Under the pieces are notes generated by a model, which saw only the letters and a list, made by a program, of their open reading frames with translations, was not told the origin of the DNA and searched no databases. Made by a program: the position numbers and the translations under genes. From Prinia subflava (taxonomy: Eukaryota; Chordata; Aves; Passeriformes; Cisticolidae), in NCBI RefSeq assembly GCF_021018805.1, contig NC_086256.1:14264032-14328031 (forward strand): a stretch of 64,000 nucleotides of DNA. The letters are read 5' to 3'. Within the stretch, counting starts at the first letter, position 1, and every line of letters starts with the position of its first letter. This document shows, one piece after another, positions 49,786 to 63,797 of the stretch.

Positions 49786-52700
49786 AAGTTTTCAAGAGGG
49801 AAGCAGTATTTCATTACTACTGTCAGAGATCATGATGACACAGCTGCCAGAGATCCAGCTTCTTTACAAGGATCCAAGAGCCATGCACAAAGGTTCCTGT
49901 GAGAACAAGTCAGTAATGGTAAGCAAACTTTAGATCTCTGGGGTACAAGCCCCAGTAATCCTAATTATTAAAACAGCATGTTTTAAACTAGTCCTTGACA
50001 TTACCAACCTTGTAATTGCATTAAATAACACAACTCTGAAACATTTCAGACCACGTATAAGCTCTTAGCCTCACAAAATACAATTTTATCAGTCCGAAGG
50101 AAGGGATTACCACAGAAAGTGACAAATTTCTGGATCAGAAGCCTAACAGAGAAATATATGTATTTTTGGTGTGTGTATAAAACCCCCCTCTTTAGGTCTT
50201 CATTAAGTAGTAGTGATCCCTTCTGCAACAGAAGTGAAATTAGTCTCTCACATTACCTGGCCTGGTTCCTCAAAACATCCCTCACCAGCCTGTGTCAGAG
50301 GTTACTTTTTAAACAAAGCTGGACCATGTTCTGCTTCCAAGAAAAAGACTCCCCCATGACTTTTGCTGTGAGCCTGCTGCTGGCAGGGTTGTTGTTTGTT
50401 TGGTGGTTTGGTTTAACGAGTGTGTGTTAATCCTCCCCTGAGAAGTGCTGTGGTTTAGGTTTAACTCCCCATTACACTTTCCTGGGTTACCCTACATTAA
50501 TCTCGTATTTGTTTTCATATCAGTTCATCTGCAGCAAGAAACATATGGTGGGAGAAGTTACAAGAAGGGATGGAAAATCAGGGTTTGCTCCAAAGTACAA
50601 GTTTACTTTGTTAGAAGACAAGAAAATACAGAGTTCTTGTGCTGCTGCTCACAGCTACAGCTACAGCAAATATGTCTTTGTCTTCTGAAGCTACCAAGAC
50701 TAAAGCATTCTAAAGATGAAGACCATTTCATCTTCTAAATGAAGAGCCTGATAAAATTATTTGATAAGGACTAAAAATGCTTACCTCCATTCATTGAATT
50801 CATTGCATTCTTCCATCAATCCAGCTCCACAGGCACAGGCTTCCCTGAAAATTCCTGCTTTTTTCAGAAGTGCCCTGAAGAAAACTGTTCAAAGAAACCA
50901 GCAGCACAAACCCACTCCAATCTCTGCTGTGACCCTGCCTTCCAGCCCTAACAGATCTTTCCACATTTGTAACAGTGATACAAATTCTATGGATTCCTCT
51001 GAAGATGATGTTGTTCCTTTTGGTCAGTGATACTCTCAGCATAAAGAACTAGCTCACTGCAATCTTTATCCCTCCATTATTCCTGCTATTTCTTGGTTCC
51101 TAATTATCTGACTTTTAAACTTGTAGAAAGCGGCCCACTGCTACCAACATGTTTCTCTCAGAACTGCTACCTGAGATTCACAGGTCTCACAGGAAGCTTC
51201 CTGTGAAATGAAAACACAGTTTTCTGTATTCTTCCAACATTTTGTTGTACAGAAATCCTGCTTTTGCTTCAATCTTGACATTCTAACACAGCCACAGCCT
51301 GCCCATCTGATCACTGCCTCTTGCTACATCCTTTGTTGAACTTCAGTCAGTGCAGCCAGAGAGCGCCTTTGGCAGTAATGGAATCAGATTTCTTAGCAAG
51401 GTGCCTCCATTTGCTCCAGGGTTTTCTAATCACATCTTATGCTAGTGTTTTTGAGAATTCTTTTCCTCTGTAACATTTGCCCTCCCGTGCATTACAGAGG
51501 GGTTGGCATCTCCTCCCAAGGATGCCTGGACAGCCATTCCCACTCAGCTGCTGCAAGAGCAACTGGCCTGTCAGCAAGCTCATCTCTGTAGGGCACTGGT
51601 GCCACCAGGCTTGTGCCCAGGCCTGAGGGGCCGGGGATTTGTCCAGCTATTGGGAAAACAACCTTTCAGATTTTTCCAGTTTAACAAGGAATTGTGGGTG
51701 TCCTCAAACAATATTCTCAAAATGGAAATGCTGCACAGCTATAGCCATTGCCAGGGTCCCTTTCAAGTAGTACAACCATTTATCCTACAAGAACACACAG
51801 TTCAGCTGTAATCATCTTCCATGCTTTTAAGATTGTCCTGCACTGTTCTCACATCCAATCCACACCCAAAGCAAAAGCACAAACATCTGTGACCAGTGGC
51901 CAAAGGAGATTGGATAAAATCAGCAAGCTAACACATAAACAGGAACAAGAACCTTTCAAGCCTGAAAAGAAAATCCAAATGTTGTTGTGGTGGTGACTGA
52001 AAGCGTTGCATCTTTTTGTCCTGATTCTGCCATGATTCTCCACAATTAGTAAGCTGGCAAAGGAGCTTCCTGTCACCAGACTGAGCCAGCACTACACAGC
52101 TTCTCTTTCTCTCCAATGATGAAAACACCTCTTCCTGTGCTGACTGCAGGTTCATAATAAATTAGTCTTTATGGAACACACTACATTTCTCTGGATTTAC
52201 TTTCATATTGGCAGCACTGAGCTTATCACAAACTATTTGTAAGTGAATTGCCACTTCAAGAGCAGCAGTCTGCACCAAGGACAGAACAGCACAGTAACGG
52301 AGAGATGCTCTGCCACAACCTCCCTGTCAGCTCTTCTGGGAAGGAGCACTGCCTGCCATTATCCTCAACAGCTGCACTCTTATACCGACGTGAATTCTTC
52401 TTTTCCAGATCATCCTGCGTCTCTCGGAAAGCCAAGTGCTGCAGCTGCTATTGTGCCAGCATCTGAAACAACAAAATGTGCTGATTGCAAATTAATTGAC
52501 TTCCAGATACTGTTTTTCTGATTCTGACAAATTCTTAAGAGAATTTCATCAAATCAAACCTGTATGCATTTTTACTGCTTTTTTGCCTATTACACACAAT
52601 GAGTGTAATCAAATTTTATCATCATAAAAACAGTAGAATGATGAGTTAATAGAGCACTAATTTTCAGAGGCAATCTTCCCTACTTGTCACTGTGACTGTC

Positions 52701-54254
52701 TTCTCTTGAAAGACAATCTAGGATAAACTGTTCTATAGAGATTTTCTGAACATCTGAGCTATCATTTTAGTTTTAGTTGGTGTTCACTTACATGTGTCAC
52801 AGAGCCTGATGTGTCAACAAATTTTCATTATTAGCTGCCCAAACCTGAAGAAAAGCTCTGTTTCTTGAAGTCTTTTGAGTTACTTCAGAAGCTGCAGCAT
52901 TGTACCACTTCTCTCATCATCTCTTTCTGAAGATGATTCACTGAAGCATCTCAACAAAAAAACCTCCAGCTACAGAACCAACCCACCCAGATAATTCAGC
53001 TTCACACAGGCTCTCACAGCCTTGTTTCAGATGTCCTACTTCAGAAAAAGGCAAGGAGTTGTTTATGTCATTTCTCCTGAACAGGGAAGCTGCCATGGTC
53101 ACTACTTACCATGAAGATTCCCTCAACCTACAAATAATACAATTGATTGTTCTTCTCCCAGGCTACACATGCTGGTTTTCTCCTTAGAAAGTGAGTATCA
53201 GATGGTGTTAACTTCAAGAAAACTGGATCTACATATCCAGTAGATAACTATGTACATCATATGGTCTGAAAACAAAAGGAGCAAATGCCACAGTAACTTC
53301 CTGAGCTGCCCTGTGGAATAGCAGAGCAAAAAATGAGAGGACAAAAGCCTCCCTGGTCACAGCAGGAGCTTGGAGCTTGCCAGGACAGTGTCTGGGATCT
53401 GGGTTTGTGCTAGGAAAGGTGGGCACAGAGAGTCCCCAGCGGTGTCAAGAAACATCTTCTGAACTGCTTCCAGACTAACAGCACAGAACAGGGGAAGGTA
53501 TCACAGATTTGGCCCCACAGCCTGTGAAACTGGCAAGGAGCAGTTACAGAGTCTGCAAGACAAGGATCCAGAGAAAGCAATATCACACTGCCAAGGCTAG
53601 AACTGCATAACTTCTTAACAACTTCATATATTCACTAAAAATGAATACACTTTTCTATATATTGAGGTTAAAACAATCTCTTAAAATCATTTAAAAAATA
53701 TTAACATGATATTAGCACATACGTATACAGAATCTGTTCTGCCAAAGTAGAGCTAGTCCAAGACAGAAGGAAAATAGAAAACACAAATTTTTACATTAAA
53801 AATTTAATGACATAAACCTCTGTTGGTAGGTGCTAATCTCACTGCACATTTTCTAAGGCACAGAATCTTTATCTGAAATATACAGCAACCTTTCCTCCAA
53901 TCCAGTACAAGCTGGTACCCGCTGGTACCTTGTCATACACAGACCCAAAACCCCATTCAGCAGCATACCACAAATGCAACATGTACTGACTAGCACTTGG
54001 AGAAGACTACCAACTGTTTGTACTCAAATAAATACAATTTGGCAGCAAAGACTCCATCACAGCTTTGTCATAATTTTTGTTCACATAAGTATCTTGATTC
54101 TATTCTCTGTTTCAGGAAGAATACATTACATGCTTCAATCCTCCCTCCATCAGTTAGTCTCATGTTTCACTGATGAAGATCCCATAACATCAAAATAATT
54201 ATAAAATATTAAACTCCATTTTTAGGTCCATTTTTTTCAGTTTGTAGTTGTGTA

Positions 54255-54260
54255 TTTATT
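54255..54260 (-). promoter_or_regulatory. candidate poly(A) signal for C1orf52
   Basis: TTTATT on the plus strand (AATAAA on the minus) about 580 bases past the C1orf52 stop. Candidate only. Confidence 0.35.
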
Positions 54261-54837
54261 TAAACAAAAAAGCCCTGAGGAACCTGTTAAGTCATACATC
54301 AGTGAATGGCATACAATACAGAATTCATTGCTCCTATTCACCAAGCATGCAATGCAGTATTTGTACCACAGATGTTTTCAAATGTAGTTTTATTCCAGTG
54401 ACTATCTGCAGTCGATACATACATTTAAAAACAACATTATGTGAACATATCACAGACCAGTACCTAAAAAATCTTTAGTATATACTCCTTTATAAAAGGT
54501 TTTGACACAATGGGAAATACGCACGTTACCAGGTTTCTTGATAAACAAAATACTGTGAAGCCCTGTAACCTGCATGAACACAAGTATCCATGGCAATGGA
54601 TCTCTCTTTTAAATCCTTGTTTCAAATAAACAGGTTTAAATTCTGTTCAGTAAATGAGTTCTACCACAACAGTGTCCATTTAATTTTGTGCTTTCCAAAA
54701 GGCAAGCATACTACAGAAATAAAATTCCCTACCCAATACGAGAGAGAAATGCAGTAAACACGTATTTGTTTCCCACTCCAGCAGAGGAATCCAAGTTCCT
54801 TGAAATTCTCATTATGTCTAAATCCAAAACGCCCTGC

Positions 54838-56871
<2,034 letters not shown>

Positions 56872-57054
56872 CTAAGCGGAGGAAAACACGTTTTCCCTGA
56901 TGTCTGATCACCGGCTAGCCTAGGGCAGACAGCGCTGATCAGCACCTGCCCCGGAGGTATCTTTACCAAAACAGATTTTTGTTGGACAAAGTTTGTACTA
57001 GGCCTCCCTCGTGATTGATTTTAGCGTCAGCTAAAATAGTGGTGCTGTTCAAAG

Positions 57055-57316
57055 GGGATGACTCCGAGCCCGGGGAGGTTTAGGTTGGATATCAGGAGTT
57101 TCTTCACCCAGAGGGTGGCTGGGCACTGGAACAGCTCCCCAGGGCAGTGGAACAGCACCAGCCTGGCAGAGCTCAAGGAGCGTTTGGACAATGCTCTCTG
57201 CACACGGGGTGACTCCTGGGGTCCTGTGCAGGGCTGGGAATTGGACTCGGGGGTCTCTGTGAGAGGGTTGGAAGGTTGTGCCTTCCAACTCAGCACATTT
57301 TATGATTCTGTGTTCA
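57055..57316 (+). mobile_element. CR1 LINE 3' end fragment (262 bp)
   Basis: GGAGGTTTAGGTTGGATATC, AGGAGTTTCTTCACCCAGAG, GGGCACTGGAACAGCTCCCC and TTTTATGATTCTGTG are diagnostic CR1 3' sequence. It is the longest and best preserved copy in the window, in plus orientation between C1orf52 and BCL10. The short open frames within it are not genes. Confidence 0.95.
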
Positions 57317-59952
57317 GATTACTTACACTACCGGAAGCAGGATAAGATCTGAGGAAGGGGTTTTGGTTATACTATGATCACTAGCTTTACTGCAAAGACA
57401 CTAAACCATATCCAGCTGATCTCTCATAATTATTTTGAAGTTAGCCCTATACCCAAAGTACACTCAAGTGAGACAGCAGAGTGCCTGCAGCATTTGCAAA
57501 TCCTTTTTTGAGTCATGCTTCTCAGCACTCAAAGTTTTTGTTTCTCCCCTGCTATTAATAAAAATAAAAATCTTAATTTAAGAATGAAATCAAGATATGC
57601 GTGGCTGGAAGCAACTCTTCCCACATCCGTAGGAAGTTGAGCAATAGAGTCATCTGAAAAAAAAGCAAGAATCAGGTTAGTAAGAGTAGTCACAAACTGC
57701 AGAAACTACTCAAGCATCGGAGCTCTTGATTTCCCATGTGTATTTTCCTTACAGACTGCTCTTGAGTGCAGTCCTACAGGCACAGACGTTTCACACTAAG
57801 TCAGTCTTTCCACCAAAGACAAACCTCTCTAAAAACACAAGGAGAACAAAAGCCTCCTGCACACACAAAACCAAAACCACACATCAAGGTAACGGCATGA
57901 ACTGCTCTTGCAACCTGTACATCTTAAAAATGAGAGAGGCAGACAGAAAAACAGGCAATTATACAAAAGAATTTATTCCAAAAGTTATGATAAAAATATG
58001 TTTTAAAAAGGCACATTACAAACATTTGGTTTGATAATACATTCATTCAAGGTCTCAGGTTTGTAGGCTCCACTGGGAGTGGATCTGCAGAGTTGGCTCC
58101 CTGCAGGCTGCACACTGCACGGGGCAGGATGGGGAGCAGCAAGGCAGCCTCCACCCTGTGCTGATGCAATTTCTGTTAAGGCAAATCCTGCTCATTCTGC
58201 TCTCTTTACAGGAACCCAGGAAGGGACTCAAGCGTAAGCACAGCTTACTTAAAAAACTTAAACTTAAAAACTTGAAAAAAACCCTTAAAAGTGGTTACAA
58301 TGGGCATTCAGACAAATCACTTTTCAGACGCCTCAAGTACGTGCAACTACAATTCAAGTCAGTGGAACAGAGGGAGTTCACCCTAACCTTAGTTTCATGT
58401 TAAAGAGCAAAGTTTGGCTTGCATATTTAGGCACTTAATTTCCAGAGTGCCATCTAATTGAAGCAGTTTCATTGAAAAGCATTTTCACTGTTTGGACAGT
58501 CCATGATTGTAGATGTAGACAAGAAAAATAAGGATTTTTATAACCACATCTTTCTCACATGTAAAATGTTCATATACTCAGGACAGAGTGTAGTTGAACA
58601 TTGCATTTGTTTTTAATCTACTTCCAAAACCAGAATAATAATGAAAAACAATTAATAGAGACTATACTGAGGTCCTGCAGGTGGCCTGTCTCCACAAAAG
58701 GAGAGGAGTTCAGTAATATTACCTGGGTGTGCATTGCTATGGCATTACATGGCTATACACACTATGAGAGCCAAAATAATTTAGGGCCTTAAATACAAAC
58801 CTACTTTTCGATATACTGAAAACATCCCATCACTTTAAAGTGTAGTACTGCAGAAAACAACTGTACACATGTCAAAAAGAATCCCCCAGGTCACTTTGAA
58901 ATGATTATAGGCACCTGCACAAAAGGTACAATTATGTATGAGAGGAATACAGTATGTTACATGGTGGCAAGAAATGAGAACCTTCCCATGCTGAAACAGT
59001 TTAAAATGCATTTGACTCTAAACAATTTGAAATGTAAACCTGTCTGTCTGCTTTGAAGAGGAGGTATTTGAAGTGCCATTTCCAAGAACCCTTCAGGTAC
59101 AGATACTTTCTTGTCACACAACTTCTCCTCCTCTTCCCTGGACAAAGCATACAAGCTTTATTCCTTAACAGCATCCTACAATGATGTTTTCTTACAGCCC
59201 TCATGATGCCATTACAGCAGTTTACATTCCTTTCCCACTACTAAAGAGAATTTATATGTAAAGTGCATCTCAAATCAGGAATCTTTAACTAATATACAAG
59301 CAGAATATGCCAAGGCCTGCAGAAGTACATTAGCGACACTGATGCCTTTTTACCAGTAGGACAAAGTTCACACAAGGAAGAGACTCCTTGCTAATAAGCA
59401 TGGATTTGGCCACATTTGTGAGGGTTTTTTTTGCAAATGGAGCAGCACACACATACATGGAGAGCAGAATTTATCCTAGTGAGAAACATTTAACTTGATA
59501 ACTGAGTTTAAGCTTTTTGGTAAGTAAACTTAAGCTTTCAGTTCAGATTTTTTTTCCATACTCAGTACTCTTCCTAACCCTCTTTCTAAGTTCACTCATC
59601 ACAGAAACATTAAGAAAAGCTGATTTATTAGTTTCTGTAGAAAGAAAAAAACCATTTGTTCTATGATTCCAGCTAAAGTATCTGCAACTAAACATGAAAT
59701 CTTATACACATTGGTTTAAAAACCAACATTTGCTGGTATAACACCACAATTGTTCGGGAAAAGCTCCCTAAAGAACAAAACAAACACAAAAAGTCAAGCA
59801 GCTCCAGCATCACACAATTACAAAATTAAATCAGAAATTGCATAGATTATTTCCTCCAATTTTTGTAACAGTTTGAAAACGTTGTTTAGCCTTTATGAGA
59901 CATCACACGAAGTTTCAGTACCATTGGGATGAACAGACGAAAGTCACTGCGT
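57317..59952 (-). other. presumed BCL10 3' UTR and short intergenic spacer
   Basis: AT-rich, no coding sequence seen. If the AATAAA at 57972-57977 (minus) is used, the BCL10 3' UTR is about 2 kb. Closer candidates exist near 59157 and 59622. Confidence 0.5.
57972..57977 (-). promoter_or_regulatory. candidate distal poly(A) signal for BCL10
   Basis: TTTATT on the plus strand (AATAAA on the minus) about 2 kb past the BCL10 stop; candidate only. Confidence 0.35.
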
Positions 59953-60320
59953 TCACTGTGGTTGAACAGAACGTGATCTTAGAGGCAAAAAGCAATTGTC
60001 ACTGGAACTAGTACATGGCTCTTGCTGCTCTGACTGGAGCTCTGGGGGCAGTGGAGGTGCACCAGGGTCTCCAGGCCCTGGCAGGGTGGCTGAGAAAACA
60101 CTGCACTGTGAATTTCCCATCTCTGCAATTGGTAAATTCATTGAATGAAGAGAGACAGCAGACACAAATGCAGCCGTGCTATAATCTTCTTCTGGGTGAT
60201 GTATCTGGGTGGATTCTTTGTCTTTTGTTTTATCCAAAAAATTTGATTCATCAGAAAATGATCTAGAAAGATTATTTGTTCCTCCATACAGTGAGGTCAT
60301 GCAGGTGCTGCAGCTTAAAC
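59953..60320 (-). CDS. BCL10: BCL10 exon 3, Ser/Thr- and Pro-rich tail
   Basis: Acceptor TTTTTGTCTTAG (minus). Reads (G)LSCSTCMTSLYGGTNN, LSRSFSDESNF, PGPGDPGAPPLPPELQ and ends LPLRSRSVQPQ, TGA at 59953-59955. The Ser cluster at about residues 143-150 corresponds to the phosphorylated region that controls BCL10 turnover in mammals (family knowledge). Confidence 0.96.
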
Positions 60321-63300
60321 CTAAGACAAAAAAACAGATACTGGATTTGATTACAGTACGGGGACATCTCAGAAGTGTGCTCTGATTTAATATCAGTAAG
60401 ACTGTCAAAAATCAATTGTCCGTATTTTTAACAGACTAACCCTCCATTTCACCTGTGACATCCAGAATTCCTGACAAAGAACAAACATTCAGATTGTCTA
60501 GGCTGATGTGAATGGTTTCTCTGTACTCAGTACCAAATAATACTTGATAAAGACGCACGATAACTTAAAGTTCCTTTTAGAAAGTCACTTTAGCTCTTTG
60601 GCCCAACATTTTTTAGCTTTTTTTCTCTGTGTTCTTCAAACTTTTAAGAGCTTCACCTGATGGTTCTGCTCCAAAGTGGACAGCATTAGAAGGCTATTTT
60701 ACCTGAAGCCAGAGAAAACCTCAGGCCCTTCATCTCTATGGTTATAACATACTTCTTCCTTCTTTATTTTCCTTTTGATGGGTGTAGAAGAGGAAGTAAC
60801 GCTTTTAGTGTAGAAAGCCTATACTTTCTTCCTCTGCCTTAAAATATGAGTACACATAGTCACTGCAAGGTTTGGGTGTCAACAAAACCTCTAAGCCTGT
60901 ATGAAAACACACACACACATATTTACAGTGTCTACTTTTATGCTGTGGCATTGAAGGCATACAGGGGAACTCCCCTCAAGCTGCATTTGCTAGCACATCT
61001 TCTGCTGAGGCACAGAGTTTAACTAAACCAGAGCATCCTGCCACTGCAGCAAACAGCTTGAAGACAAATGCAGGATGGAAGACAACCACGCATTTTTGAA
61101 AAGCAAAACTGAAATGTGAAGACAGATTTATCCACCATAACAACACAATAGGAGTTTTTTTGCAACTTGTTACTTATGATGGATGTGTTCAGATAGTAAA
61201 AAGGTAAAGCCAGGACACATACACTAGGATCTTAAACACAAACTGGTGGTATTTCCAAACATGTTGTTGCAAATACCAGAGGAAGATTTTAGTTTTGGAT
61301 TTTAATTTTGCATACCCTCAAAATAAAACCTGTGCCTTACACAACATTATTAAAAATTTGTTACCTTTAAGAGCTTCAAGCTTTTCATTTTTGACTTTCA
61401 ACACTACATCAGTTATCTTTTCCAACAGGAAGTTTTGTGTTCTTTCTCGTCTGATAGATTCAATCAAAGTATCCAGTCCCTTTGGATTTTCTGCTAAGTA
61501 GTCCAGTAACTTCCCAGTTTTCTTCCTACTGGAAGATCGAGCAGAAATTTCTTCTGTGTCCTCCCTAGTGAGAATTTTCTTAGAACGTAGGTAATCAAAG
61601 TGTCTCTCAGCTATGATTTTATCACACAGATAAGGGCGCATCCTTTCTAAAGCCTGCAAAACAAAACAAACTAGTATTAGCCAACATTTCAAATTATTTA
61701 GAAGCCTGTAATTGGAACCTATACGATTTTGATACAGGTGAGCAAACGAATTTTTAAGGCTGCCGCTGTGTTACTTAGTTGAGATTTTTCTTGGTGTAAA
61801 TTTTTTTTTAAAAAACTGTTATCTAATTATCACTTTCATTAACTCTTTGAACTCAGGAGTTCCAATGCTTGTTAAGAAATAAGGTGACTCCTTACAGAAA
61901 ATGTGATTACATAAGGCCTGAGGTTAACACATTTCAAAACAGTCAAGTAAAAATGAAATTATACCAAACAGCACCTACTCACTTTGTCTACAGATACACC
62001 CATTTTCACTGATCATCTGATTGCCACCATTTCCATACTGCTGTATCCTTGAGACACAACTCCAAAATACCGCAGTTACTGATGTTTTCCGTACCTTGAG
62101 CAAAAGCAGTCTCAGAGCAACAGCATGAATATATTCAAAGTTCAAAAGGTTTGTAAATAAACCCCACTATTGACATGTTCAACAACTTACTGACATCCAA
62201 AATGCATGCACTTTCATCTATAAATGTGCGTGCTCTCAACATTAGTGGCTGCTTTTTGTCTTTTGCAACCCTACTCTATTGTATGAGTGATTTTCTATGG
62301 CTCACCCTCATCCTTCTCAGCTCTCAACTACAACACTCCAACCTCTGTAGCTCCTCCTCGAGACAAGCTTGCCCAGACCAAGGATGTCCTTGCCAGTTTT
62401 AGCTTCCTGAGGTGTGCTGTCCCCTGTCACACACAGTGCTGCTAACACAGCACCCTGGCTTGCAGAGATCCCATCGAAGTTACCTGAACAGCTCTGAGAG
62501 AGCCCTGTCAATTTACACTGAGCCAGCACTTTGGATTGTGAAGCCACAATGTTCTAAAATCTGAGTGCAGAAGCTCCAAAGTCAGATTTACGGGACTGCA
62601 TTTTGAGGATAAAATGAATGTCATTTGTTTCTATCTAAGGTTTCCATCCTTTCTCCTACAAGTACTATGGGAGAACCTATAAGATCAAGGGCTGATGTGA
62701 CAATTGTGCACTTCTGTGAGATGCAGCCGTGACCCAAACTAACACACTTGACATCTTGTACCTATATTGTCTGACTCAAGTAGTTTTTATCCTTTTTTGG
62801 TGCAACTACGCAATGCCACCTAATGCAGTATTGACCTGTGGTTCCGCAGAAACGAGTACAAGCTTGAAAAACATGTCTCACAGAACTATGACAAAGCATT
62901 TAAAGGAAATCACTTGAGCATAAAGCTATGAAGAAACAACAACCAAACTGCAAGGAGTCTCCACTGTACTTTAAGAGAACATTAAAAAAACCCAATGTGT
63001 GAAACATAAGACACTGTAAATTACAAACAGAACCACGGATAGGCAATAAATAAATGATAAACTGTGATTTTACTTTTTTTTAAAATTATGTAATCACTTG
63101 TTGAGGTTGGTCAGCACACTGCTTCCCAGTCTCACAATTAGATAAATTATGTAATCTTCCCTCAGATTCCAGACATCAGTGAAAAAGTATAGGGAAAAAT
63201 CAAGGAAAATATACAACAATAAGCCTCAATAAAAACTACCTAAGTATACTTTAAAAAGATATCCACTTTCCAAGAAAGAATTTTCCTGGCACCAGGAGCA

Positions 63301-63797
63301 GCACGTACACTTTCAGCCAAGCTTTGGGTACCGTGTCTCGGATCGCGCCTGCTGCTCCTGCTGCGCAGACACCGGGCGAGCCGGGCCGGGCAGCTCTGCC
63401 CTCGAAACGCGGCCCACGCAGGGCGGGCGCCCGACACCGCACAGAGCACAGCCGGGACCGCGGCGAGCACCGGGCCCGGGACGTGTTCGCGGGTCACGAT
63501 CAGCCTCACACCGCGGGGACCCCGGAGGGCAGAGCCGTGCCCGAAATCCCCCGCTGCCTTCCCGAACGTGCCGCTCCCGTTCCTCCCGCCGCCCCCGCGC
63601 CGCGTCCCCCGCCCGTTCCCACAGCGCTTCCGCTCCCCCGCCCGCGCATGGGCCCCACTCGCCGCTCCGCGCCCGGCCCGGACACTCAGCCCCCGGCCCC
63701 GCCCGCCACTTACATCCTTCTTCACCTCCGCCATCTCGTCCTCCGTCAGCGGCCGCCCCGCGCCCCCCGAGCTCGACCACGACCGCGGGCCCTCCAT
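59953..63797 (-). CDS. BCL10: BCL10: CARD adaptor of NF-kB signalling (3 exons)
   Basis: Gene-level entry. Exons 63714-63797, 61365-61653 and 59953-60320 join in phase to 246 codons plus TGA. BCL10 links CARMA/CARD scaffolds to MALT1 downstream of antigen and other receptors; its CARD polymerises into filaments that activate IKK and NF-kB. The CARD covers about residues 17-110. The Leu matching human L41 (here L50, in HFDYLRSKK) and the Gly matching G78 (here G87, in NPKGLDTL) are present. The tail keeps the Ser cluster NNLSRSFSDES and the PGDPGAPPLPPELQ block. It is about 13 residues longer than human as I recall it, 9 of these before the CARD. The gene looks intact. Confidence 0.97.
60321..61364 (-). 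other. BCL10 intron 2
   Basis: About 1 kb; a short CA run near 60907-60921 is the only repeat noticed. Confidence 0.7.
61365..61653 (-). CDS. BCL10: BCL10 exon 2, CARD domain
   Basis: Acceptor TTTTGTTTTGCAG, donor GTAACA (minus); 289 nt. Codes ALERMRPYLCDKIIAERHFD, YLRSKKILTREDTEEISARS and onward to NEKLEALK. This is nearly the entire CARD plus the start of the MALT1-binding region. Very highly conserved. Confidence 0.98.
61654..63713 (-). other. BCL10 intron 1
   Basis: About 2 kb. Mostly AT-rich with no gene recognised; the last 400 bases (from about 63310) belong to the CpG island. Confidence 0.7.

Larger units (their letters stand above)
36500..54254. other. SYDE2-C1orf52 intergenic region, about 18 kb, no gene recognised
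   Basis: No open frame here shows a domain, a conserved pattern or a convincing exon structure. Recognised contents are a CR1 3' end (38160-38278), an A-rich tract (39261-39325), a 15-bp stem hairpin (40088-40130), a very AT-rich patch (42655-42720) and a 22-bp period duplication (49749-49785). Unannotated non-coding transcripts or enhancers may exist but cannot be read from sequence alone. The lower end probably includes the C1orf52 3' UTR. Confidence 0.6.

Noticed and set aside
57027..57345. Three overlapping open frames (79-95 codons)
   Set aside because: They are the CR1 3' untranslated region, not coding sequence.
63240..63797. Reading BCL10 exon 1 on past 63714 as one 213-codon protein
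   Set aside because: A perfect GTAAGT donor follows KKD and the next exon restores the CARD. The read-through is Arg/Gly-rich intron.
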